Below are positions 1 to 6,861 of a DNA stretch of 9,769 nucleotides, in pieces. The stretch spans positions 1-9,769 of the forward strand of contig JAIJLI010000051.1 of NCBI GenBank assembly GCA_022722495.1. Reading direction: 5' to 3'. Origin of the DNA: Dialister sp. (lineage in GTDB: Bacteria; Bacillota; Negativicutes; Veillonellales; Dialisteraceae). Both the position numbers and the translations under genes were made by a program. The notes under the pieces were generated by a model. The model was not told the DNA's origin and searched no databases. It was given only the letters and a program-made list of their open reading frames with translations. The stretch's first letter is position 1; the number at the start of each line of letters is the position of its first letter.

Positions 1-69
1 AGCGGTATAGCGTGCTATGTTGAATAGTCCGATGCTATCGATATTCCAACACTTTCATGCAATACCGCT
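1..69. repeat. Long imperfect palindrome at the window edge
   Basis: The whole segment folds on itself around position 35. The outer arms 1-14 (AGCGGTATAGCGTG) and 56-69 (CATGCAATACCGCT) pair with one A.A mismatch and one G.T wobble. The middle arms 18-26 and 42-51 pair with one bulged C. The inner CGAT (30-33) pairs with ATCG (37-40) around a 3-nt loop. No T-tract follows, so it does not look like an intrinsic terminator. It may continue left of the window. A miniature mobile element or dispersed extragenic palindrome fits best, but copy number cannot be seen here. Confidence 0.6.
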
Positions 70-80
70 ACGTAGCCCCC

Positions 81-188
81 TCACCCCATCGGGGAGCTCC
101 CCCGATGGGGAGCCAAGAACGTTCTGCCGCTTAACTTAATAGCATTACCCCTCTAGGGGAAGGTGCCCGAAAGGGGCGGATAGGGTGA
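81..188. repeat. GC-rich element bounded by TCACCC/GGGTGA, MITE- or REP-like
   Basis: The element starts with TCACCC (81-86) and ends with its inverse GGGTGA (183-188). Inside is a perfect 11-bp stem, CCCCATCGGGG (84-94) with CCCCGATGGGG (100-110), loop AGCTC. A short palindrome CCCCTCTAGGGG (148-159) and a GCCC-GAAAG-GGGC hairpin (165-177) follow. It has no coding capacity. Similar C-rich/G-rich intergenic units are familiar from gut Bacillota genomes, but that comparison is from memory. Function unknown; the hairpins lack U-tracts. Confidence 0.55.
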
Positions 189-266
189 CTATGACATGAA
201 AGACAGCTGGGATAAGGTTTTCCCGGTCGCTCCTATGAGAGCTGAAAGTCCCCCGCGGCAGATGGA

Positions 267-309
267 ACGCAAAAATGAGATGATCGTTATTTCACATCTC
301 CTTTTGCGT
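267..309. other. Stem-loop upstream of the glycosyltransferase promoter
   Basis: ACGCAAAA (267-274) pairs perfectly with TTTTGCGT (302-309), and GAGATG (277-282) pairs with CATCTC (295-300). A small internal loop separates the two stems, and the terminal loop is 12 nt. It ends about 50 nt upstream of the -10 box, so it is not in the leader of the promoter called here. It could be an operator, the 3' end of an upstream transcript, or a processed RNA structure. No U-run follows on the + strand. The rest of 189-404 holds nothing else I recognise besides the promoter and ribosome binding site. Confidence 0.45.
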
Positions 310-361
310 GTCAGAAAGCGGTTTTCCTTATGCGTGACGGCTCCGCTGATTTGCGCCTTTA

Positions 362-370
362 TGTTATAAT
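362..370 (+). promoter_or_regulatory. Extended -10 promoter for the glycosyltransferase gene
   Basis: TGTTATAAT is a perfect TATAAT hexamer (365-370) preceded by TGn, the extended -10 form recognised by vegetative sigma factor. The -35 position has no good TTGACA match, as is common for extended -10 promoters. Transcription would start near 376-378, giving a leader of about 28 nt. This places the in-frame ATG at 330 upstream of the transcript and supports the start at 405. Confidence 0.6.
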
Positions 371-390
371 CGAAGGTGGAAAAGTAACGA

Positions 391-397
391 AAGGGAG
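391..397 (+). promoter_or_regulatory. Ribosome binding site that decides the start at 405
   Basis: AAGGGAG lies 7 nt before ATG 405. The alternative in-frame ATG at 330 has no comparable purine-rich site and lies upstream of the -10 box. Confidence 0.7.
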
Positions 398-404
398 AGA
401 CGAA

Positions 405-1508
405 ATGGAGATCGCTCGTAAGTTTTACATCATGACAGCCAGCATAGGGACGGGGCACAGCCAGGCGGCGCGTGCCATCGCGGAAGCGATCCAGCGCACG
501 CATCCATCGGACTCGGTGCAGGTTCTTGACTTCGTATCGAGCAATCTTTTCTCCATCGATCACATCATCAAGGATGGCTATCTCAAAATGATCGACGTCT
601 TTCCGGAGATGTATGACCATCTCTACAGTGATTCGCAGATGAGCCGCTTCGGGCAGTTCTCGCAGAAGATGCTGTCTCTTTCCTTTAAACGCAGAATGAA
701 GAATCTCATCATGGCCACGAAGCCGGATGCGATGATCTTCACGCATCCTTTCCCGGCAGGGGCAGCAGACCTTTTGAAGGCGGAGGGCTCGATCTCGATC
801 CCGCTGCTCGGCGTGATCACGGATTTCGATATCCACCAGCTTTGGATCGACCGCTATCTTGACGGGTATTGTGTCGCGACGCCGGATCTGAAGGACCTGC
901 TGGAGACGTATGATATCGATGGCAGCCGCATCCATGTGACAGGTATCCCGGTGCGCCGTGCTTTTTACGAGAAAGCGAAGGAGAGAGAGGCCTTTGAAAA
1001 GGGGACGGTACTCGTCATGGGCGGTGGTCTCGGGCTCGGTAATGTCGTGGATAATATCGCTCGTCTCGATGAAGTGGAAGAGATCTCGAAATTCATCGTC
1101 GTGACCGGGAAGAATATCAGTCTCTACGAAAAAGTGGCTGCTCTTGCCGAGAAGCTAAAGCATCCCGTGGAGCTTCACAGCTATACAAATAAAGTGGCGG
1201 AGATGATGGCAAGGAGCGAGATCCTTGTGACAAAGCCGGGCGCACTTACGTGTACAGAGGCGATGGTGATGCATCTGCCCATGGTGCTGGTCAATACGCT
1301 GCCCGGACAGGAGCGTGCGAATGCCATGCATATGAAGAACCTTGGCTGCGCGGAATGGGTGAAGCGGGGAGAACTCGCAGACTCGGTACGCGCTATCCTT
1401 CGTGACCTGCTCGTTCGGAAGAAAATGGCAGATGCCTGCAGCGTTGCTCCGAGCGGTAGTGCGGATCAGGTGGCGAAGGTATTATACGATTTGGCAAGAA
1501 AGCAGTGA
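405..1508 (+). CDS. MGDG-synthase/UgtP-family glycolipid glycosyltransferase
   Basis: This 367-residue GT-B enzyme (GT28-like) probably transfers a sugar from a UDP-sugar to diacylglycerol, or to a glycosylated diacylglycerol, at the inner face of the cytoplasmic membrane. Family enzymes make mono- and diglycosyl-diacylglycerol; Bacillus UgtP has 382 residues, so this one is full length. The N-terminal MGDG_synth domain shows a GTGHS loop (residues 15-19), THPFP (113-117) and VITDFDIH (137-144). The C-terminal nucleotide-sugar domain has VMGGGLGLG and KPGALTCTE (277-285), whose glutamate normally binds the UDP ribose. I start it at 405 rather than at the upstream ATG because of the promoter and ribosome binding site. 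It has its own promoter and may be co-transcribed with rarA 68 nt downstream. The acceptor and sugar are not predictable; some family members are annotated as UDP-glucose or UDP-galactose transferases. Family call is firm, substrate is not. Confidence 0.85.
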   Translation: MEIARKFYIMTASIGTGHSQAARAIAEAIQRTHPSDSVQVLDFVSSNLFSIDHIIKDGYLKMIDVFPEMYDHLYSDSQMSRFGQFSQKMLSLSFKRRMKNLIMATKPDAMIFTHPFPAGAADLLKAEGSISIPLLGVITDFDIHQLWIDRYLDGYCVATPDLKDLLETYDIDGSRIHVTGIPVRRAFYEKAKEREAFEKGTVLVMGGGLGLGNVVDNIARLDEVEEISKFIVVTGKNISLYEKVAALAEKLKHPVELHSYTNKVAEMMARSEILVTKPGALTCTEAMVMHLPMVLVNTLPGQERANAMHMKNLGCAEWVKRGELADSVRAILRDLLVRKKMADACSVAPSGSADQVAKVLYDLARKQ

Positions 1509-1576
1509 CGGATGACCGGTAGCATTGACTGCTTTTCGCTGCTTCACTGCTCTCAATTCTGAAAGATGTGATACAC

Positions 1577-2887
1577 ATGGACTCTTTATTCGACATGTCC
1601 CCTGAGGCGGGAAAGCGGTATGCCCCCTTGGCGGATCGCATGCGCCCCAGGCGGCTTGAAGACATCGTCGGACAGGATGCTGCCGTTGGACGGCAATCTT
1701 TTCTTTATCGCATGATAGAGCGGGATACGATCCCATCTCTCCTTCTTTTTGGCCCGCCGGGATGTGGGAAGACGACGATCGCATCGGTCATTGCGGAAAT
1801 GACAAAGAGCTGCTTCATCAAGGTGAATGCGACCTCGAGCGGGATCAAAGAGATCCGGGATGTCGTTTCCAAAGCGAAAGAAGAACTCTCGTACTACCAG
1901 CGTCGGACGATCGTTTTCATTGATGAAATCCACCGTTTCAATAAGGGGCAGCAGGATGTGCTTCTGCCCTATGTGGAGGATGGGACATTCATCCTCATCG
2001 GTGCGACGACGGAGAATCCCTATTTTGAGATCAACGGGCCGCTGCTATCACGTATGCGGCTGATCCATCTGAAGCGACTGACTGATGAAGCGATCGTCTC
2101 GGTGCTTCATCGCGCGCTCGATGATGAAAAGTATGGGCTGGCGATTCATCGCTATACGGCAAAACCGGAGGCGCTTACTCTTATTGCTGCCTATGCCTCC
2201 GGGGATACGCGCGTCGCGCTGAATCTCTTGGAGCAGTCGACATCCATGCTGATGGACGGAGGCTCTCTGACAGAAAAGGAGATCGGCGAGGTGGCAGGTG
2301 TTCAGATCTCCAGCTATGATAAGCAGGGGGACTACCATTACAATATCGTCTCTGCCTTCATCAAGAGCATGCGAGGGAGCGATCCTGATGCAGCGCTGCA
2401 CTATCTGGCGCGTATGATCGACGGAGGAGAGAAGACGTCCTTCATTTCAAGGCGCATCATGATCTGTGCGGCGGAAGATGTAGGCCTTGCAGATCCGCGG
2501 GCGCTGCAGGTGGCGGTATCAGCGGCGCAGGCAGCAGAAATGGTCGGTTTTCCTGAGTCGCAGATCATCCTTGCGGAAGCCGTGCTCTATATTTGTCTGG
2601 CGCCGAAGAGCAACAGTGCCTGCTCTGGCATTTTTGCCGCTGAAGGGGAGGAAAAGACAAGGAAGGACTGGTCCATCCCGCCTCATCTCATGGACTCGCA
2701 CTACAGCGGAGCGAAGAAGATGGGGCTTGGCATCGGATATAAATATCCTCACGATTTCGGCGGATGGGTAGAGCAGCAGTATCTTCCCGATGAGCTCGTA
2801 GGACACCAGTACTACAAGCCCCGCCTGCTCGGGCAGGAGGGCGACATGGTGCGCGCCTGGTGGGCGAGAAGAAAGGGAAGTAAGTGA
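1577..2887 (+). CDS. rarA: RarA/MgsA replication-associated AAA+ ATPase
   Basis: A clamp-loader-like AAA+ ATPase of 436 residues that acts at stalled replication forks and single-strand gaps. In E. coli and Bacillus it binds SSB and helps replication restart and recombination. The opening MDSLFD plus PLADRMRPRRLEDIVGQ is typical of the family. Walker A GPPGCGKT is at 59-66, Walker B DEIH at 116-119, followed by the sensor motif ATTENP and the LLSRMR arginine-finger region. The C-terminal third carries the tetramerisation region with DYHYNIVSAFIKSMRGSDPD and RRIMICAAEDVGLADP. The length is normal and nothing is missing. An in-frame GTG at 1568 would add three residues; I prefer ATG 1577 because family members begin with MDxLFD-like residues and GAAAG at 1561-1565 is better spaced for it. 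The ribosome binding site is weak either way. No promoter is evident in the 68-nt gap, so read-through from the glycosyltransferase is likely. Confidence 0.95.
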   Translation: MDSLFDMSPEAGKRYAPLADRMRPRRLEDIVGQDAAVGRQSFLYRMIERDTIPSLLLFGPPGCGKTTIASVIAEMTKSCFIKVNATSSGIKEIRDVVSKAKEELSYYQRRTIVFIDEIHRFNKGQQDVLLPYVEDGTFILIGATTENPYFEINGPLLSRMRLIHLKRLTDEAIVSVLHRALDDEKYGLAIHRYTAKPEALTLIAAYASGDTRVALNLLEQSTSMLMDGGSLTEKEIGEVAGVQISSYDKQGDYHYNIVSAFIKSMRGSDPDAALHYLARMIDGGEKTSFISRRIMICAAEDVGLADPRALQVAVSAAQAAEMVGFPESQIILAEAVLYICLAPKSNSACSGIFAAEGEEKTRKDWSIPPHLMDSHYSGAKKMGLGIGYKYPHDFGGWVEQQYLPDELVGHQYYKPRLLGQEGDMVRAWWARRKGSK

Positions 2888-2973
2888 CTGATAGCTGGGG
2901 ATTCGGAACCTCGAGTGACTAATGACTTGAATACTGCTTTGGGGCATCACCATCATTTATACTCCGCGGCGCT

Positions 2974-3014
2974 TAGGGAAACACTGATTCTGCGATTGAA
3001 TCAGCGTTTCCCTA
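2974..3014. repeat. 17-bp near-perfect hairpin after rarA
   Basis: TAGGGAAACACTGATTC (2974-2990) pairs with GAATCAGCGTTTCCCTA (2998-3014) with a single A.C mismatch, around a 7-nt loop TGCGATT. It lies 86 nt after the rarA stop. No T-run follows on either strand, so a classical terminator is unlikely. The symmetry suggests the ends of a miniature element or an extragenic palindrome. It could still end transcripts through another mechanism or protect an mRNA 3' end. Confidence 0.6.
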
Positions 3015-3082
3015 GATTCTTCGACTCAGTTCTCCTGGTTCAGATAAGTTAACATACGACGTTTTTCTCCGCTCAGGATGAC
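3014..3082 (-). repeat. Split GTCATCCTGAGC...GAAGAATCT-type intergenic repeat
   Basis: Read on the - strand, this begins with GTCATCCTGAGCGGAG (3082-3067) and ends with CTGAGTCGAAGAATCT (3029-3014). These are the two halves of a dispersed intergenic motif I recall from many bacterial genomes. About 37 nt separate them here (3030-3066). The motif abuts the hairpin at 2974-3014. The remainder of the gap, 3083-3181, is C-rich and non-coding; the 65-codon reading frame on the - strand (3026-3223) shows no recognisable protein features. Repeat identity is from memory. Confidence 0.4.
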
Positions 3083-3181
3083 GAAATGCGCCGCACCACC
3101 CCGCTGAACCCATAGAACCCGCCCCCTCTTTCCCATGCAAGCAAAGGGCAGCACGCCCCACGGGCTAACCCTGAACCTAAT

Positions 3182-3190
3182 AAAGGAGAT
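3182..3190 (+). promoter_or_regulatory. ftsK ribosome binding site with unusually long spacing
   Basis: AAAGGAGAT is a near-perfect Shine-Dalgarno sequence, but 14 nt separate it from ATG 3205, against the usual 5-9 nt. The in-frame codons between them (TAT, AAC, CAT, TTA, TCC) are not starts and a TAA closes the frame at 3181. ATG 3205 is therefore the only plausible nearby start. Confidence 0.6.
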
Positions 3191-3204
3191 ATAACCATTT
3201 ATCC

Positions 3205-5694
3205 ATGAAAAAGAAGACAGCAAGCCGGAGACGGACGACGAGAGTGCAGAAGAGCGAGGAGAAGAGCTATGAGATCACAGGTGTGATCCTCTTCCTCTTC
3301 GGCCTTTTCATTCTCTTTAGTCTTTTTAGCGACAGTACCGGTTTTTTCGGAGATATTACGAATAAAGGCAGCCATTTCCTCTTCGGATTCGGCGCGCCTT
3401 TCTGCGCCCTTTTGATGATGTTTTTCGGTGGGCGCTATGCCGTGACATCGAAAGGAATTTCCTGGGACAGGCGCGTTGCGCTGGTCATCCTGCTAGTGCT
3501 GCTCCTCTTCATGGCGGTGCATCATTTTCTGGTTCCTTTTGGAAGAGAAATGGATATCCAGTCGATCCTCACCTATGGCGGGATCGTCGGGGCGGGATTC
3601 TGCGTCTTTTTCCATGATGCGATGGGATACTGGGGGACGACGCTGGTGCTCCTCGGAGCCATTGTGATCGATGTGCTTTTGCTGACGCACTGGTCGCTTT
3701 CGCGTGGCGCGCAGAAAGTGGGCTCGAAGGCGCAGGTGCTCGGAAAGAAAACAGGCGAGAAGATCGAAGCCGCAGCCACGCGGCTCAGGGAAAAGAAAGC
3801 GGCGCTGGATGCTGCGAGAAGTGCTGCTCGGCTGGAAGTACTTGATGATAAGCCGACGGAGTTCATTTACAAGAAGAATGAAGAAAATGCGGCAGAATCG
3901 CCGGATGAGGAACTGCCGGCAGAAGATATGGCGGTCCCAGCGCAGATGCCGGATGCGGAAGAGCCACCGATTTCCTTAGAAGAACCTATAGAAGAACCTG
4001 CCCCAGAAGCGGATAAAGAAGCACAGGAAGAGCCGTGGACGCCAGAGGAGCCGGTCAAGGACATGGAAGAGCCGCCGATACCGCCGCTGCCGGAAGCGGC
4101 GGATGAAGTGGCAGAAGAACCGCTGAAAGAACCAGCTGAAGAGCTGGCCGGGGAAGAGAAGCCGGAGGAGGACATTCATCCGATACCGCCAGCGCCCGTC
4201 TCAGCAGACCCGGCTCATCCCGCACCAGCTGCGGAAACGGGGCCGGTGTATCAGTTTCCTCTGCTCTCGCTTCTTCATGCGGGAACGGGTGCGGGACAGG
4301 GAGAGGCAGATGCAGGACAGAAGGCGGCACTCATCGAGTCGACGCTTGCCAGCTTCGGAGTCCGGGCGAAGGTGGTCCACTACAGCGTGGGGCCGACGGT
4401 GACGCGCTTCGAACTCAAGCCGGAAATGGGCGTCCGCGTGAGCAAGATCGAAGGACTTTCGAATGAGCTCGCCATGGCACTTGAGGCGACACATATCCGC
4501 ATCGAAGCCCCGATCCCCGGAAAATCTGCGGTCGGCATCGAGATCCCGAATACGAAGGCGGCCTCTGTGCCGCTTCATGATGTGCTTGCCAGCGATGCCT
4601 TTCAGCATGGCAAGGGCCACATCCTTGTGGCCTTGGGAAAGGACATCACAGGGAAGACAGTCGTGACCGATCTGGCGAAAGCACCGCATCTTCTGATCGC
4701 AGGCTCGACCGGCAGCGGCAAGAGCGTGTGCATCAATTCCATCATCACAAGCATCATTTATCATAGCCGCCCGGATGAGGTGAAGCTCATGCTCATCGAC
4801 CCCAAGGTGGTCGAGCTGTCTGTCTATAATGGCATCCCGCATCTGCGCACGGAAGTCGTGACGGATATGAAGAAGGCGCAGGGCACATTGAATTGGGCTG
4901 TCCGTGAAATGGAGGCTCGTTACCAGCTCTTTGCCGGGGCGAAGGTGCGAAATATCGAAGGGTATAATAAGCTGTATCCTGACAAAAAGATGCCCTATAT
5001 TTTATTGATCGTCGATGAATTTGCCGACCTCATGAACGTCGCGGCCAAAGAAGTCGAAGTCCTGATCCAGCGTCTGACGCAGAAGGCGCGTGCCGCAGGC
5101 ATCCATCTGATCCTTGCGACGCAGAGACCGTCAGCCGATGTCATCACCGGCGTGATCAAATCAAACATTCCGAGCCGTATCGCATTCATGGTCGAGTCGG
5201 GCCTCAATTCCCGCATCATTCTGGATGAGGGCGGTGCAGAATCGCTGCTCGGCAAGGGCGATATGCTCTTCAAGCAGGCGGGAGCGCTCAGTACTGTCCG
5301 TATCCAGGGGGCGTTCATCTCGGACGAAGAGGTCGAGGATGTGGTGAACTATGTCAGGGCGGAATGCATCCGTCAGGAAAGCCATGTCGTCTATGAGCCG
5401 ATCGATCTTTCTATCCCGGAAAAAACAGAGAAAGAGGACGAAATGGTCGAAGAGCAGGATGATCTCATGTCGGAGGCTTCGGAATGGGTGCTCGATACGA
5501 AGCGTGCTTCTGTCTCCGCTCTCCAGCGCCGATTCCGCATCGGGTATACCCGGGCCGGCCGTCTCATGGATACCATGGAGCGCCTCGGTATCGTAGGCCC
5601 TGCGGAAGGGGCAAAGCCAAGAGATATTCTTGTCGATAAGGAGCAGCTTTCTGATATTCTTGCAGGCGGGAAGAAGGAAGAGCCTTCGGACTAG
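3205..5694 (+). CDS. ftsK: FtsK/SpoIIIE DNA translocase
   Basis: A membrane-anchored ATP-driven DNA pump of 829 residues that clears chromosomal DNA through the closing division septum, directed by polar DNA motifs. About residues 24-162 hold four or five hydrophobic membrane segments. A basic stretch (about 165-210) follows, then a low-complexity acidic, proline-rich linker (about 220-350) with seven EEP triplets. The alpha domain begins near 355 (PLLSLLHAG). The RecA-like motor has Walker A GSTGSGKS (500-507) and Walker B LLIVDEFAD (D604, E605), then ATQRPSADVITG. The C-terminal winged-helix gamma domain (about 755-815, ASVSALQRRFRIGYTRAGRLM) reads orientation sequences. The length is usual for Bacillota members. 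FtsK and sporulation-type SpoIIIE cannot be separated by sequence alone. It is preceded by a 317-nt gap, so it probably has its own transcription start; I could not identify a convincing promoter. Confidence 0.96.
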   Translation: MKKKTASRRRTTRVQKSEEKSYEITGVILFLFGLFILFSLFSDSTGFFGDITNKGSHFLFGFGAPFCALLMMFFGGRYAVTSKGISWDRRVALVILLVLLLFMAVHHFLVPFGREMDIQSILTYGGIVGAGFCVFFHDAMGYWGTTLVLLGAIVIDVLLLTHWSLSRGAQKVGSKAQVLGKKTGEKIEAAATRLREKKAALDAARSAARLEVLDDKPTEFIYKKNEENAAESPDEELPAEDMAVPAQMPDAEEPPISLEEPIEEPAPEADKEAQEEPWTPEEPVKDMEEPPIPPLPEAADEVAEEPLKEPAEELAGEEKPEEDIHPIPPAPVSADPAHPAPAAETGPVYQFPLLSLLHAGTGAGQGEADAGQKAALIESTLASFGVRAKVVHYSVGPTVTRFELKPEMGVRVSKIEGLSNELAMALEATHIRIEAPIPGKSAVGIEIPNTKAASVPLHDVLASDAFQHGKGHILVALGKDITGKTVVTDLAKAPHLLIAGSTGSGKSVCINSIITSIIYHSRPDEVKLMLIDPKVVELSVYNGIPHLRTEVVTDMKKAQGTLNWAVREMEARYQLFAGAKVRNIEGYNKLYPDKKMPYILLIVDEFADLMNVAAKEVEVLIQRLTQKARAAGIHLILATQRPSADVITGVIKSNIPSRIAFMVESGLNSRIILDEGGAESLLGKGDMLFKQAGALSTVRIQGAFISDEEVEDVVNYVRAECIRQESHVVYEPIDLSIPEKTEKEDEMVEEQDDLMSEASEWVLDTKRASVSALQRRFRIGYTRAGRLMDTMERLGIVGPAEGAKPRDILVDKEQLSDILAGGKKEEPSD

Positions 5695-5807
5695 GAATCG
5701 GTCTTCACCTGTATGATGTTTTCTGAAAAGAGCGCCATACTTGTGACTGCGGATCGGGGACCAGCTGCACCTTTCCTCCGCTTCTCTGATAGAGCCTGTA
5801 TCGAAAT

Positions 5808-5815
5808 GAGGTGAT
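5808..5815 (+). promoter_or_regulatory. Strong ribosome binding site fixing a TTG start
   Basis: GAGGTGAT matches eight consecutive positions of the ideal anti-16S complement AGGAGGTGAT and sits 5 nt before TTG 5821. The signal-like sequence encoded directly after that TTG supports the non-ATG start. The rest of the 126-nt gap after ftsK (5695-5820) shows no clear promoter or U-tracted terminator. Confidence 0.75.
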
Positions 5816-5820
5816 CCATT

Positions 5821-6861
5821 TTGAAACGTCTATGCTCCGTCTTACTGTTTCTCCTGCTGGCAGGCGGTGCTTTTTTGGGGATTCTCCGCTATGCGAAGAA
5901 TCTGGAAGCAGAGCGGCGCCAGGAACAGCATCCTGTGAGCAAAGTCGTCGTGCTGACAGATCTTTCACCGGATGTGCTGGATCCGGTGAAAGACGCTTTT
6001 TATAAAGAACAGGGGCTTGCTGTAGAGATCTCCTATGTATCTGGCGCAGATCTATTAAAGAAGACCTCTGCTGAGGAAAAGGCAGCGGATGTGGTGATCA
6101 CCAGTCAGGATATCCTGATGCGGATGAAAGAGAACGGACAGCTCGCAGCCTATTCATCCTCGCGTACGGATACGGCGCTGAATCTTTTCAAGGATGAAGA
6201 GGCGTATTGGACAGGCCTTTGGGTGGATCCCATCGTGTTTGCGGTGAATCCGGATTTTCTTAAGAAGCAGAAGCCATTTTCCTATACGTGGGCAGAGGTC
6301 TTCACGAGGGAAGAGGCACAGCTTTCGATGACGGACTTCATCGCCGCTGACATGTCGAAGGATCTCCTGATGTGTCTCATCGAGCACTTCGGGCCAGACT
6401 ATGCGATGGAACTCTTGGGCAAGGCGCAGCAGCATCTTGTACAATATGGGAAGTATCTCTCTACGCCGTCCCGTATGGCGGCGATGGGAAAGTGCGACAT
6501 CGGGATCTCCGGGCTGAATGAAGTCCTTCGCACAAAGCGGGAGAAAATGCCTGTCATGATCATTTATCCGGAGGATGGCGCTCCCTGGTACCTCTATGGG
6601 ACAGGGCTTCTGGCAGAAAGCGCACATCCTGAGCGGGGCGAGCGCCTGATAGACTGGCTTCTGGACTCGGCGAAATATAAAAGCATCATGGAAAAGAACG
6701 GGAACTACTTCATCTATGTGAATGATGATGCGGCAGAGCCAGATGCGGCCGGCAATGAACTCGTTTTTTGGGAATTAGAAAAAAGATATCTGGATGAAGG
6801 CAGAAAGGATCTGCTGAATCTATGGGGAGAAAAAGTACGATTTGGAGGAACAAAGAAGTGA
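5821..6861 (+). CDS. Orphan Fe3+/AfuA-type extracellular solute-binding protein
   Basis: A 346-residue periplasmic-binding-protein-like protein, TTG start. Residues 4-22 form one hydrophobic segment after MKR, a Sec signal or uncleaved membrane anchor. The only nearby cysteine (C5) lies before the hydrophobic core, so it is not an obvious lipoprotein. The body follows the COG1840-type layout: an opening strand VVVLTDLSPDVLDPVKDAF, ADVVITSQDIL, WTGLWVDPIVFAVNP, then CDIGISGLNEV and YPEDG (249-253), a hallmark of this group. Relatives bind ferric iron, spermidine or organophosphonates for ABC transporters, but no permease or ATPase gene is in the window. I do not see a convincing tyrosine pair for iron. 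The stop overlaps the rimO start by 4 nt, so the two are probably translated together. Fold confident; ligand and role unknown. It could be a sensor-type or scavenging protein rather than a transport component. Confidence 0.75.
   Translation: MKRLCSVLLFLLLAGGAFLGILRYAKNLEAERRQEQHPVSKVVVLTDLSPDVLDPVKDAFYKEQGLAVEISYVSGADLLKKTSAEEKAADVVITSQDILMRMKENGQLAAYSSSRTDTALNLFKDEEAYWTGLWVDPIVFAVNPDFLKKQKPFSYTWAEVFTREEAQLSMTDFIAADMSKDLLMCLIEHFGPDYAMELLGKAQQHLVQYGKYLSTPSRMAAMGKCDIGISGLNEVLRTKREKMPVMIIYPEDGAPWYLYGTGLLAESAHPERGERLIDWLLDSAKYKSIMEKNGNYFIYVNDDAAEPDAAGNELVFWELEKRYLDEGRKDLLNLWGEKVRFGGTKK
6844..6849 (+). promoter_or_regulatory. rimO ribosome binding site inside the preceding gene
   Basis: GGAGGA lies within the last codons of the binding-protein gene, 8 nt before GTG 6858. 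It decides between that GTG and the in-frame ATG at 6822, which has no such site and would add 12 unconserved residues. Confidence 0.75.

Noticed and set aside
196..369. A 57-codon open frame on the + strand starting MKDSWDK
   Set aside because: No good ribosome binding site, it ends inside the TATAAT box of the glycosyltransferase promoter, overlaps the 267-309 stem-loop and resembles no protein I know.
189..935. 248-codon open frame on the - strand across the repeat region and the glycosyltransferase
   Set aside because: Spans the promoter and a well-supported gene on the other strand, with no ribosome binding site or domain features.
1525..1558. TTGACT in the gap before rarA as a promoter -35
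   Set aside because: No acceptable -10 hexamer lies 16-18 nt downstream.
2935..2963. Possible ftsK promoter TGCTTT - 17 nt - TATACT
   Set aside because: The -10 is good but the -35 matches consensus poorly, no extended -10 is present, and the strong hairpin lies immediately downstream.
3867..4175. Serine-rich open frame on the - strand opposite the FtsK linker
   Set aside because: It is the reverse complement of the repetitive Glu/Pro/Ala codons of the linker and has compositional bias only.
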